Of a DNA stretch of 64,000 nt, positions 35,358-43,126 are shown one piece after another (position 1 is the stretch's first letter; each line of letters begins with the position of its first letter). Source of the DNA: an uncultured Clostridia bacterium (lineage in GTDB: Bacteria; Bacillota; Clostridia; Christensenellales; UBA1242); the NCBI GenBank assembly GCA_947649575.1, contig CANSRZ010000001.1:1-64000 (forward strand), given 5' to 3'. The position numbers and the translations under genes are program-made. The notes below the pieces were generated by a model that worked only from the letters and a program-made list of their open reading frames with translations, ran no database searches and was not told the origin of the DNA.

Positions 35358-36277
35358 TTTGCTCCTTTGTCATTATGCTTTATGCTTGATAAAAATTTCT
35401 GTTCAAGTGCAACTTTAACATTGCCTATTCCATAAACTTCAATTTTGTTGGAAGTTAAAAGTTTTATTATCTTTGCTCTGTTTTCTTTCTCAGCAAAGAA
35501 ATAAAGTTTGTTCTCTTTCTGCTTAGAAGAAATATTGAAATGCGCTTTTAGAAGTTGGCTTGCAAGCGTTGGCTTATCAACATTGATAAACGTGTTGATT
35601 GCCATGCTTTTGCTTGAAATTGTTTGCTTTGTGAATTCATCCTTAATTTTGCCGTTGTCGATTATAATAAATCTGTCGCATAAATTTTGAAGTTCTGATA
35701 AAATGTGGCTTGATATAAATATCGTAACATTTGTTTTCTTGGCAATATCTTGCAAGAAATGCCTGATTTCAACAATTCCCTCAGCGTCAAGTCCGTTTGT
35801 AGGCTCGTCAAGAATAAGCAGTTTTGGATTGTTTAAAAGTGCTTGCGCAATTCCAAGTCGCTGTTTCATGCCAAGCGAATATTTGCCAACTTTGTCATCT
35901 TTTCTGTCAAATAGTCCAACAAGTTTAAGCATTTCTTCAATTCGATTTTTGTCAACCTTGTCAAAGTATGAAGCAAAGTATTCAAGATTTTGTTTGGCAG
36001 TTAAATATTCATAAAAATGAGGTGCTTCAACAATTGCTCCGATGTTGGCAAGCGCTTTTTCACGATTTTTTATATCCTGCCCACAAATATAAACCTCGCC
36101 AGTTGTCGGCTTGATAAGCCCAGTGATAAGTTTGATTGTTGTGCTTTTGCCTGCACCGTTACTGCCAATAAAGCCTACAATTTCTCCCTCATAAAGACAA
36201 AAATTGAGGCATTCAACAGCAGAACGCTCCTTATAAACCTTGCTTAAATTATTGACTTTTAAAACGACTTTTTTCAT
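35354..36277 (-). CDS. ABC transporter ATP-binding protein (BcrA/CcmA type)
   Basis: A 307-residue ATPase that powers the ABC-2 permease. Walker A is GSNGAGKST, the signature YSLGMKQRLGIAQALL, Walker B LLILDEPTNGLD, and the H-loop ISSHILSEL. A C-terminal extension of about 85 residues is typical of the bacitracin/lantibiotic-type ABC ATPases. There is no SD. The promoter (TTTACA, 17 bp, TAATAT) ends exactly 6 nt before the ATG, so the mRNA is predicted leaderless. Confidence 0.93.
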   Translation of the reverse strand: MKKVVLKVNNLSKVYKERSAVECLNFCLYEGEIVGFIGSNGAGKSTTIKLITGLIKPTTGEVYICGQDIKNREKALANIGAIVEAPHFYEYLTAKQNLEYFASYFDKVDKNRIEEMLKLVGLFDRKDDKVGKYSLGMKQRLGIAQALLNNPKLLILDEPTNGLDAEGIVEIRHFLQDIAKKTNVTIFISSHILSELQNLCDRFIIIDNGKIKDEFTKQTISSKSMAINTFINVDKPTLASQLLKAHFNISSKQKENKLYFFAEKENRAKIIKLLTSNKIEVYGIGNVKVALEQKFLSSIKHNDKGAK

Positions 36278-36283
36278 ATGTAT

Positions 36284-36312
36284 ATATTAGCATATATTTA
36301 TATATTTGTAAA
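36284..36312 (-). promoter_or_regulatory. Promoter giving a leaderless mRNA (ABC ATPase)
   Basis: On the minus strand TTTACA (36312-36307), 17 bp, TAATAT (36289-36284), 6 nt, ATG at 36277. Confidence 0.7.
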
Positions 36313-36322
36313 TACCTAAAAT

Positions 36323-36349
36323 AAAAAAAAGTTAGCAAAAGCCAACTTT
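36323..36349 (-). terminator. Terminator after the DUF4364 gene
   Basis: A stem AAAGTTGGC/GCTAACTTT (minus strand, one mismatch) followed by a run of T, overlapping the stop. Confidence 0.75.
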
Positions 36350-36905
36350 AATCAATATTGATAAGATTGCCATAAATCATTTCATAAATAGACGGCGCTT
36401 TGTTTTTCCATTTGTGAATAGCCTCATTGGCTGACTGACGAGAGGGTGCTTTGATTTTGAGTTCAAACATTGGGTCAGTCACAAGCGGCTCATAAATTTT
36501 GAGAATGACAGTATAAGAGCCATCGTCATTTTTGTTATAAGTTGCGGTGTATTCCTGTGACGATTTGACAGTTAATCTGTTTGCCTGAATATATGCAGAA
36601 ATTTCTTCACGTTTTCTTAAAGGAATTCTGCGATAAAGACAACTTAAACATTCTCGACCCTCATAAGAGAGTGCAAAAAGTTCTTTTTCTTCACTCTCGT
36701 TGCCAAGGCGATAAAAAAGATTTGTCTCCACAAGTTCATGGATGATTGCTTTGCAATCCATATAGTTTTTTATCCACTCGTTTTTCACAGAGCAAATGTC
36801 AAGAATGGAATCTTCCGTTAAAGGAATTCCCATTTGTTCCACCACAAAAAGCATTGTAAGTTTGTCAGAAATTTGCTGTTCTTTATCTGAAAGTATTTTA
36901 TCCAT
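36348..36905 (-). CDS. DUF4364 family protein
   Basis: A 185-residue protein of the clostridial DUF4364 family. Residues about 10-85 look like a winged helix (SDKLTMLFVVEQMGIPLTED, then LVETNLFYRL and YEGRECLSCLYRRIP), and a mixed alpha/beta domain follows. It is thought to be DNA-binding, with no established role. The promoter is one of the clearest leaderless ones in the window. Confidence 0.8.
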   Translation of the reverse strand: MDKILSDKEQQISDKLTMLFVVEQMGIPLTEDSILDICSVKNEWIKNYMDCKAIIHELVETNLFYRLGNESEEKELFALSYEGRECLSCLYRRIPLRKREEISAYIQANRLTVKSSQEYTATYNKNDDGSYTVILKIYEPLVTDPMFELKIKAPSRQSANEAIHKWKNKAPSIYEMIYGNLINID

Positions 36906-36911
36906 TGCTAC

Positions 36912-36940
36912 ATTTTAGCATTTTTTGCAAAAAGTTGCAA
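36912..36940 (-). promoter_or_regulatory. Promoter giving a leaderless mRNA (DUF4364)
   Basis: On the minus strand TTGCAA (36940-36935), 17 bp, TAAAAT (36917-36912), then 6 nt to the ATG at 36905. Confidence 0.75.
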
Positions 36941-36995
36941 ATTATTGTTTGATATTTTTTAAATTTATGCTAAAATATTTTGGTGTGAGGTGAAT

Positions 36996-37799
36996 ATGAA
37001 CGAAACTGATAACAAAAAAATAGAATATTTTATTGCTCTTTGCGATGACCTTATCACTTGTAAATTTTTGGTCGCTGAGAGTAAAATCAAAAAATTGCTT
37101 GTTGCGCTCGCTGAAACAGAGCCTATTTGTTCGCTTGTGGCTGAGTGCATGGAACAATTTAATCGTGATAGAGAATTTAACAAAACTTTTGTTGCAGACG
37201 GCAAAGGACATTTTTATTGCTTTATGCCAACTGAGGAATATAAAATCATTGCACTTGTTTTTTGCGTGCTGGCTGATATTGATAAAGGTAAGGACAGAGG
37301 TGGAATTGACTTTACAGATTTTATCAAACGTTATTTTGATGATGAAGAGGGTGTAAATTGCTATACTCATTTTGCAAGAAAAATCATCTTGCCTTTCAGA
37401 GAACTTATCGCTGAAGCTTTTTCTTTCCCAAAACGTTATGCAAAGGAAAGCGAGGGCGAAGAAGAAACCTCGTTAAAAAATGTGTTTGATGGTGATGAAG
37501 ATTTGCTTCCAGAGCCTTTTGCGACTCAGCAAAAATTTTTAAAAGATTGCATGAATATTGCTCAGGATATGCTTGTTGAAATTGATGAATATGAAAGAAA
37601 ACATGACGAGCATGTTAAAGAACTTAAAACTCTTTTAACTCAATTGATTTTGTCAGCCAAAGAAAACGATCTTGAAAGAACTTATGCTCTTGCAGTTGGT
37701 GCAAAGTATGCTTGCAAAGGTGTTAAGAGCGTTAAGTTTTTGCTTAGAGAACTTATCTGCGTTGTCGACGATTATACATTTAGTCTTGAAGAAGAATAA
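36996..37799 (+). CDS. Hypothetical protein, 267 residues
   Basis: I do not recognise a family. It is soluble, acidic and mostly helical. The central part has CFMPTEEYKIIALVFCVLADIDKG, then FTDFIKRYF; a long helical C-terminal region contains two heptad-like stretches (YERKHDEHVKELKTLLTQLI). There is no TM or signal segment. The promoter is TTGATA (36949-36954), 16 bp, TAAAAT (36971-36976), and a GAGG element precedes ATG 36996; a GTG at 36990 is an alternative start. It is divergent from DUF4364, and a terminator follows the stop. Confidence 0.7.
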   Translation: MNETDNKKIEYFIALCDDLITCKFLVAESKIKKLLVALAETEPICSLVAECMEQFNRDREFNKTFVADGKGHFYCFMPTEEYKIIALVFCVLADIDKGKDRGGIDFTDFIKRYFDDEEGVNCYTHFARKIILPFRELIAEAFSFPKRYAKESEGEEETSLKNVFDGDEDLLPEPFATQQKFLKDCMNIAQDMLVEIDEYERKHDEHVKELKTLLTQLILSAKENDLERTYALAVGAKYACKGVKSVKFLLRELICVVDDYTFSLEEE

Positions 37800-37801
37800 A
37801 C

Positions 37802-37831
37802 AAAATCCACGAATCTAATCCGTGGATTTTT
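37802..37831 (+). terminator. Terminator
   Basis: A perfect 10-bp stem (37802-37811 with 37821-37830), 9-nt loop and T run, directly after the stop at 37799. Confidence 0.85.
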
Positions 37832-37837
37832 TACCCC

Positions 37838-37865
37838 TTGACAATTGCTTAAAATATGTTATAAT
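37838..37865 (+). promoter_or_regulatory. Sigma-A promoter
   Basis: TTGACA (37838-37843), 16 bp, TATAAT (37860-37865), followed by a TGGAGGG SD before ATG 37887. Confidence 0.8.
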
Positions 37866-37886
37866 GTTTCTAATTGGAGGGTAAAA

Positions 37887-38897
37887 ATGGCAGAAATTAA
37901 AAAATATGATATAAACGTTTATCCAAATTCAGTTATTTATGCGACAGTGAGATCAACTTTTCCTAAATTAGATATTGATTCAGATGAATTAAAGAAATTT
38001 TTTCATCCTGAAACTCAGGAAGAAGTTGAAAAATATGAAAAATTTCTTAAAAAAGTGAATGCTTTAAATAAAAAGTGTTCGTCAAAATTCCCACATTTGA
38101 TTATTAAAGAATTTGTGCCAGGGTTATCTTGCGTTGAAGTTGTCACAAAAGATTATTATTTTTCAAACAGTAGTAAAGAAATGATAATTTCAGTTCCTAA
38201 CAAGAAACTTGATGAAATTTTTGGCAAAAAAGAAAGTATTAATAATAAAGAAAAAACAATCAGTTATCAAGACTTTTGTGAGCAAAACAAAGGGTGGCTT
38301 AAAAAAGATGATAACCAGTTAATGAAATTGTTTGGGCTTAAAGATTACAGTTCACTTAACAGTTGGTATTTCTTCTGTCATCACGCTTACTTTCCAATCC
38401 CTGCATCTCTGATAAGGCTGGCTTGCATAAAAGACGAGAAATTGCTGGAAAATTCACAAGAGTTTTTTAGAAATAGGAATAAAGACTTTAGAGATGATTT
38501 TATGGCAAATGAAGAAAAATATGCAACAAAATTGAAAGAAATTGCTGAGAATTATGCCAATAATAAAATGTCTGCTGACGAATTTAAAGACGCGGTTAAC
38601 AATTGTCAAAAAGCAAGATGTGCAAGACAATATAGAATAGAAGATTCTTTTGAAGAGCACAACTGTTTTTTGAAAAATCTTGATAGACTTGGACTAAAAT
38701 TTTTGTATTCAAAACAGTTCAATAGCCCTCTACTTGAGAAAGTAAGAATTGGATTTGGACAAGAATATTATCTTGCAACCGACAAATATTTATTGAAAAT
38801 TAAAGAGGCTGCATATAATCACTCTGACGACCCTTACACCTATTTACAATTAGATAAGAAACTTGAAGAGTTGTATAAAAAACAGTTGGCTAAATAA
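37887..38897 (+). CDS. Hypothetical protein, 336 residues
   Basis: No family is recognised. It is soluble, Lys- and Asn-rich and mixed alpha/beta. The N-terminal 110 residues contain beta strands (SVIYATVRSTFPKLDIDS; LSCVEVVTKDYYF), and the rest is helical with HAYFPIPASLIRLACI near the middle and an FGQEYYLATDKYLLKIKEA stretch near the end. The strong promoter and SD show an actively expressed single gene. The C-terminus ends 5 nt from the convergent ylbJ stop. Confidence 0.7.
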   Translation: MAEIKKYDINVYPNSVIYATVRSTFPKLDIDSDELKKFFHPETQEEVEKYEKFLKKVNALNKKCSSKFPHLIIKEFVPGLSCVEVVTKDYYFSNSSKEMIISVPNKKLDEIFGKKESINNKEKTISYQDFCEQNKGWLKKDDNQLMKLFGLKDYSSLNSWYFFCHHAYFPIPASLIRLACIKDEKLLENSQEFFRNRNKDFRDDFMANEEKYATKLKEIAENYANNKMSADEFKDAVNNCQKARCARQYRIEDSFEEHNCFLKNLDRLGLKFLYSKQFNSPLLEKVRIGFGQEYYLATDKYLLKIKEAAYNHSDDPYTYLQLDKKLEELYKKQLAK

Positions 38898-38902
38898 AAT
38901 TA

Positions 38903-39829
38903 TTATATCAAAATCAATATCAACCCTGCGATTAGGCTTGAGAAAATCGCATGGGTTGTTTTTTGCAGGATGAATAGCGAAATCGGCATTTTGAGTTTGT
39001 TAAGCATTGTGATTGACTGCAAGATTGTTGAAAGACCGCCAAAAGATATCACAAAAGTGCAGGCTAAAATTGTGCTTTTAAAAGAAAGATTGCTTGATAT
39101 ATCAATGCATCCTTTTGTGATTTCAATCAAGCCCTCAAGCACTCCTGATAGTGGGGCAGGGAAGAGATTGAATAGCGGAGTTAGCGAATGGATTATCACA
39201 AAAAATATTGCTATGATAGTTCCGACTGAAATTATACTGATTGCGCTGTCAGTCACAATTTCGCCAATATTGAATTCAGGCTTTGTTGTTTGAACAAAGT
39301 CTTGTTTTTCTTCCTCTTTGACTTTTATGTTTTTATAAAACAAACCATTTATCAAAGCACCAAGTGCGTGAGAGATAAAAATTATATAGCCAAAATATGC
39401 ATTTTTAAGCATGCCAACACCGACCGCACCTATAATAAACATTGGGCCAGAAGTCGAGCAAAATGATGTCATGCGAAAAGCGTCAGCTTTTGAGATTTGT
39501 CCGTTTTGATAAAGGTCGGCAGTCATCTTTGCGCCAACGGGATAGCCCGAGATAACGCTCATCAAAAACACATAACTCGCGCAAGGCGGACAGTTATAAA
39601 ATTTGGCTATCGGCTTAGCAAATATTTTTGAAAAGGATTGAATGTGCCCAAGGCTGGACAAAATTTTTGTTAGAAAAATAAAAGGCAGCACGCTTGGCAA
39701 AACATTAAAAGCCCAAGCAGAAAAACCATTTAAAGTGACCTGCATATATTCTGCGGGACTTATGACCATTCTTATTATGATGTATATAAGAAAAAATGTG
39801 ATTAAAATTTTAAATTTTTTCAAAATCAC
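38903..39829 (-). CDS. ylbJ: YlbJ-like sporulation integral membrane protein
   Basis: A 308-residue protein with about eight TM segments and the nucleoside-recognition (Gate) fold: SVLPFIFLTKIL, then SGYPVGAKM and FCSTSGPMFIIGAVGVGML. These match YlbJ, a sporulation protein of B. subtilis needed for cortex formation, related to SpoVV and the dipicolinate-transport Gate proteins. The start is uncertain: GTG at 39829, or a TTG two codons later behind a GAGGTG SD. It is divergent from pta. Confidence 0.85.
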   Translation of the reverse strand: MILKKFKILITFFLIYIIIRMVISPAEYMQVTLNGFSAWAFNVLPSVLPFIFLTKILSSLGHIQSFSKIFAKPIAKFYNCPPCASYVFLMSVISGYPVGAKMTADLYQNGQISKADAFRMTSFCSTSGPMFIIGAVGVGMLKNAYFGYIIFISHALGALINGLFYKNIKVKEEEKQDFVQTTKPEFNIGEIVTDSAISIISVGTIIAIFFVIIHSLTPLFNLFPAPLSGVLEGLIEITKGCIDISSNLSFKSTILACTFVISFGGLSTILQSITMLNKLKMPISLFILQKTTHAIFSSLIAGLILILI

Positions 39830-39839
39830 CTCAAATTGT

Positions 39840-39868
39840 TTGACTAAATTTTGCGTAATGATTATAAT
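39840..39868 (+). promoter_or_regulatory. Promoter and ~100-nt leader of pta-ackA
   Basis: TTGACT (39840-39845), 17 bp, TATAAT (39863-39868). The leader carries a small GTGG-ATTT-CCAC hairpin near 39880 before the SD (AGAGGA). No known riboswitch is recognised. Confidence 0.65.
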
Positions 39869-39973
39869 TAAAAAGTGAGTGGATTTCCACTTTCAAACTT
39901 TTATAAAATTAATATATGATCAGTGTAAAACAATTAGGACAAGCCTTTTGTTTTTGCGTTAAGAGGATAAAAT

Positions 39974-40987
39974 ATGTTTAAGATTAAAAAACTTTTTAAA
40001 AGAGCAAAAGAAGCTCAAAAGACAATTGTGTTTCCAGAAGTGGCGTTCAGTGCCAGAACTGTTGAGGCAGTTCGCATTGTGGCAAAAAAGAAAATTGCAA
40101 AACCAATTTTGATTGGCGATGAAAGCGCTATCATTTTGGCTAATAAAGACCTTGCAAAATTTCAGATTATCAATCCAGCAACTTTTGATAAAACTCCTGA
40201 ACTTGCAAAAGCACTTTACAAGATTCGTAAAGAAAAGGGATTGACTTTGGAAGAAGCTCAAAAACTTGTGCTTGACCCATATTATTTTGCAACTATGCTT
40301 GTTGAAGAGGGCTATGCTGACGGAATGGTTGCAGGCGCAGAAGCTTCAACAGCTAAAACTGTTAAGCCAGCATTGCAAATCATTAAGGCTGAAAAAAAGA
40401 ATGGCGTTGTTTCAAGTTGTTTCCTGGTTTATGGCAAAAATAAATTTTTGAATGGCAAAACATTAGTTATTGCCGACGCAGGAGTTTTGCCAAATCCTAA
40501 CGCTGACGAACTTGCTCAGATTGCTCATGATACGCTTAACACTTATAAGCGTCTAGGCGTGGCCGAAGAGCAAGAGCCAAAAGTAGCATTCCTGTCATAT
40601 TCAACAAAGGGGAGTGCAAATGGCGACAGCGTTGAAAAGGTGAGAACTGCATTTGCAAAGTTTAAGAAAGAGCACCACCCTGATAAGGTGGGGCTGTCAA
40701 TCAAGTGCGACGGCGAGCTTCAATTTGACGCAGCTATGGTCAAAGAAGTTGCTCAGCATAAATGCCCAGACAGTGAAATTGAAGGAGATGCAAATATATT
40801 GATTTATCCAGATTTAAACGCGGGAAATATCAATTATAAAACAATTCAATATATTGGCGGCTTGAATGCAATTGGGCCAATCTTGCAAGGGCTTAAAAAA
40901 CCAGTTAATGACCTTTCAAGAGGTGCAAGCGTGGAAGATATCGTGGTTGTAACCGCAGTTACAGCACTTCAAGCGATTAAAGATTGA
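39974..40987 (+). CDS. pta: Phosphate acetyltransferase
   Basis: A 337-residue enzyme converting acetyl-CoA and phosphate to acetyl phosphate and CoA. Family features: DGMVAGAEASTAKTVKPAL, VLPNPNADELAQIA and LIYPDLNAGNINYKTIQY. It is the short clostridial form without the N-terminal DRTGG domain. Together with ackA, 87 nt downstream, it makes ATP and acetate by substrate-level phosphorylation, as in fermenters. The C-terminus has GPILQGLKKPVNDLSRG. Confidence 0.95.
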   Translation: MFKIKKLFKRAKEAQKTIVFPEVAFSARTVEAVRIVAKKKIAKPILIGDESAIILANKDLAKFQIINPATFDKTPELAKALYKIRKEKGLTLEEAQKLVLDPYYFATMLVEEGYADGMVAGAEASTAKTVKPALQIIKAEKKNGVVSSCFLVYGKNKFLNGKTLVIADAGVLPNPNADELAQIAHDTLNTYKRLGVAEEQEPKVAFLSYSTKGSANGDSVEKVRTAFAKFKKEHHPDKVGLSIKCDGELQFDAAMVKEVAQHKCPDSEIEGDANILIYPDLNAGNINYKTIQYIGGLNAIGPILQGLKKPVNDLSRGASVEDIVVVTAVTALQAIKD

Positions 40988-41074
40988 TAAGTTTAAAAAC
41001 TTAAAGAGTTATTTGAAAAGTAACACAAATAAAAAAATAATAAAAAAGTGCTAAAAGCACAAGGAGGAAAATAA

Positions 41075-42280
41075 ATGAAAATTTTAGTTATTAATGCAGG
41101 AAGTTCATCACTCAAATATCAACTTTTTGATATGGAAAATGAAAAGGTGATTGCAAAAGGCAATTGCGAAAAGATAGGTCTTAAAGAGCCAATCATTTCA
41201 TATAAACATGATGGTCAGTCACAAACTTTTCCAGGTGCAAAAGACCATACAGAAGCTGTTGAAAAAGTTTTGGCTATTTTGACCAATCCAGAAAGTGGCG
41301 TTATCAAAGATTTGCGTGAAATTGAAGCTATTGGACATCGTCTTGTGTCAGGTGGCTGGGTTTATAGCGAAAGTCAATTGATTACTTCTGCGCTTCTTAA
41401 GCAAGTTGAAAAATTTAATGAACTTGCACCACTTCACAATCCTGCAAATATTTGCGGAATTAATGCATGTAAAAAAGTGCTTCCAAAAGTGCCTCAAGTT
41501 GCAATTTTTGATACAGCTTTTCATGCAACTATGCCAGAAAAAGCTTACACTTATGCAATTGACCACAAAGATACAGAGAAATTTCATATTCGCAAATATG
41601 GTTTTCATGGCTCAAGTCACAGATTTATCACACTTGAAACTGCAAAAATCTTAAAGAAAAAACTTGATAAAACAAATCTTGTTATTTGTCACCTTGGCAA
41701 TGGCTCAAGTATCACCGCAGTGAAAAACGGTCAAAGCGTTGACACAACAATGGGCTTCTCACCACTTCCAGGAGTTGTTATGGGAACTCGCTCAGGCGAT
41801 ATTGACCCAACGGTTGTTCAATATCTTTGCAAAAAGAAAAATATGAATATTGATGAGGCTATCAACTATCTTAACAAACAGTGCGGACTTCTTGGCGTGA
41901 GCGGGGTGTCATCTGACCAACGCGAACTTTTGGCGGCAGTTGAAAAAGGTAATGAGAAAGCAAAACTTGCACTTGAAATGCTTGCATATTCAGTTAAGAA
42001 AGCTGTTGGAAGCTATTTGGCTGTGCTCAATGGAGCAGATGCACTTGTGTTCACTGGCGGAATAGGTGAGAATGGTTGGGAAACTCGTGAAATGGTTGCT
42101 GGCGAACTTGAAAATCTTGGCGTAATTTTGGATAAGAAGAAAAATCAGAATTTTGTTCGAGGACAAGTTCAAGAGATTTCAGCCAAGAAGAGTAAGGTTA
42201 AAATCTTGATTGTGCCAACTGATGAAGAACTTATGATGGCACGCGATACAAAGAAGATTGTTTCAGAAATGAAAAAGTAA
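41075..42280 (+). CDS. ackA: Acetate kinase
   Basis: A 401-residue ASKHA kinase that makes ATP and acetate from acetyl phosphate. Motifs: NAGSSSLKYQLFD at the N-terminus, HLGNGSSITA, and VFTGGIGENGWETREM. The length is exactly typical. An AAGGAGG SD precedes the ATG. It forms an operon with pta. Confidence 0.97.
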   Translation: MKILVINAGSSSLKYQLFDMENEKVIAKGNCEKIGLKEPIISYKHDGQSQTFPGAKDHTEAVEKVLAILTNPESGVIKDLREIEAIGHRLVSGGWVYSESQLITSALLKQVEKFNELAPLHNPANICGINACKKVLPKVPQVAIFDTAFHATMPEKAYTYAIDHKDTEKFHIRKYGFHGSSHRFITLETAKILKKKLDKTNLVICHLGNGSSITAVKNGQSVDTTMGFSPLPGVVMGTRSGDIDPTVVQYLCKKKNMNIDEAINYLNKQCGLLGVSGVSSDQRELLAAVEKGNEKAKLALEMLAYSVKKAVGSYLAVLNGADALVFTGGIGENGWETREMVAGELENLGVILDKKKNQNFVRGQVQEISAKKSKVKILIVPTDEELMMARDTKKIVSEMKK

Positions 42281-42398
42281 GCCTAGTGCTTGGTCTAAAA
42301 CAAATGTTTTGCAAGTGCTTTACAATAATTGTTTTTGTTGAAAATGCATTTGCTAACAATAAATTAAAAAATAAATATAAACAAATTAACAAAAATGC

Positions 42399-42427
42399 TT
42401 GACAAATGGCGTTATAAACGCTATAAT
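42399..42427 (+). promoter_or_regulatory. Consensus sigma-A promoter of rpmF
   Basis: TTGACA (42399-42404), 17 bp, TATAAT (42422-42427): fully consensus, followed by an AAGGAGG SD. Confidence 0.9.
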
Positions 42428-42460
42428 AGGCAAGTATGATTTGATTTTAAGGAGGAAAAT

Positions 42461-42652
42461 ATGGCTGTTCCAAAGGGTAAAGTTTCAAAAGCTAGAAGAA
42501 ATTCAAGAAATTCTGCAAATTTTAAAGCAAGCGCTCCAACACTTGTTGAGTGTCCAAAATGCCACGAGATGAAAGAATCTCATAAGGCTTGCAAAAAGTG
42601 CGGAACTTATAAAGGCGAGACTGTAAAGGTTACAGAAAAACCTGCAAAATAG
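42461..42652 (+). CDS. rpmF: Ribosomal protein L32
   Basis: A 63-residue 50S protein. It begins MAVPKGKVSKARRNSRNS, as the bacterial L32 family does, and keeps the zinc-binding form with CPKCHE and CKKCG. It stands alone with its own consensus promoter; the usual upstream DUF177 (yceD) gene is absent. The plsX gene follows after 474 bp, a frequent rpmF-plsX synteny but with a large insertion of repeats. Confidence 0.97.
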   Translation: MAVPKGKVSKARRNSRNSANFKASAPTLVECPKCHEMKESHKACKKCGTYKGETVKVTEKPAK

Positions 42653-42850
42653 GCAACCAAATGTTGCGCGACTGTCTTATAAACTAGATTAAAAACTCTA
42701 TTTTATTCGGTCAGGGCAACCAAATGTTGCGCGACTGTCTTATAGACTAGATTAAAAACTCTATTTTATTCGGTCAGGGCAACCAAATGTTGCACGACTG
42801 TCTTATAGACTAGATTAAAAATCCTGTTTTATTCGGTCAGGGCAATTAAA
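42652..42850 (+). repeat. 63-bp tandem repeat, three full copies plus a partial
   Basis: Units begin at 42653, 42716 and 42779, with a decayed fourth start at 42842. Each starts with the hairpin GCAAC-CAAAT-GTTGC, then GCGACTGTC, an AT-rich stretch and TTTATTCGGTCAGG. This is the same hairpin-tail family as at 22443 and 54252. The copies are 95% or more identical. Confidence 0.9.
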
Positions 42851-42873
42851 TCTTGTATAAAATTTGAAAAATC

Positions 42874-42899
42874 AGACCTTTTTGTTAAAGGTCTTTTTT
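42874..42899 (+). terminator. Terminator after the rpmF repeat array
   Basis: AGACCTTT/AAAGGTCT stem with a 5-nt loop and six T residues. Confidence 0.85.
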
Positions 42900-42913
42900 A
42901 TTGCCATAATTTC

Positions 42914-42977
42914 TGCATAATACTATAATAAGTATCTAGTATGCATTGCATAATACTATATATTGTGGTAGTATGCA
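42914..42977. promoter_or_regulatory. Two tandem palindromes, candidate operators upstream of plsX
   Basis: Inverted repeats at 42914-42945 and 42947-42977 each run from TGCATAATACTATA to TAGTATGCA. They are 33 bp apart, three helical turns, suggesting cooperative binding of a dimeric regulator. FapR plays this role before plsX in Bacillus; the motif is not the Bacillus FapR box. Confidence 0.6.
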
Positions 42978-43058
42978 AACTTGTAACTATTTATTTAGCT
43001 TGAATTATAAATTGATTTCTATAAATTTTATCAAATTTTCAAAAACGCTTAAAATTTC

Positions 43059-43087
43059 TTTACAAATTTTTTTAGTTTTGATATTAT
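43059..43087 (+). promoter_or_regulatory. Promoter of plsX
   Basis: TTTACA (43059-43064), 17 bp, TATTAT (43082-43087), about 80 bp downstream of the paired palindromes. Confidence 0.6.
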
Positions 43088-43126
43088 AAAAAGGACTATT
43101 TATATATAGGGAGATTTTTTGTCGTT

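Noticed and set aside
39939-39950. Shared GGACAAGCCTT with its complement near 63809
   Set aside because: An 11-base match in opposite orientations relative to genes with no structure around it is compatible with chance in 64 kb of AT-rich leader DNA.
42652-42850. CRISPR-like array (regular 63-bp repeats)
   Set aside because: The whole 63-bp unit is repeated without variable spacers, there are only three copies, and no cas genes are near; it is a tandem repeat.
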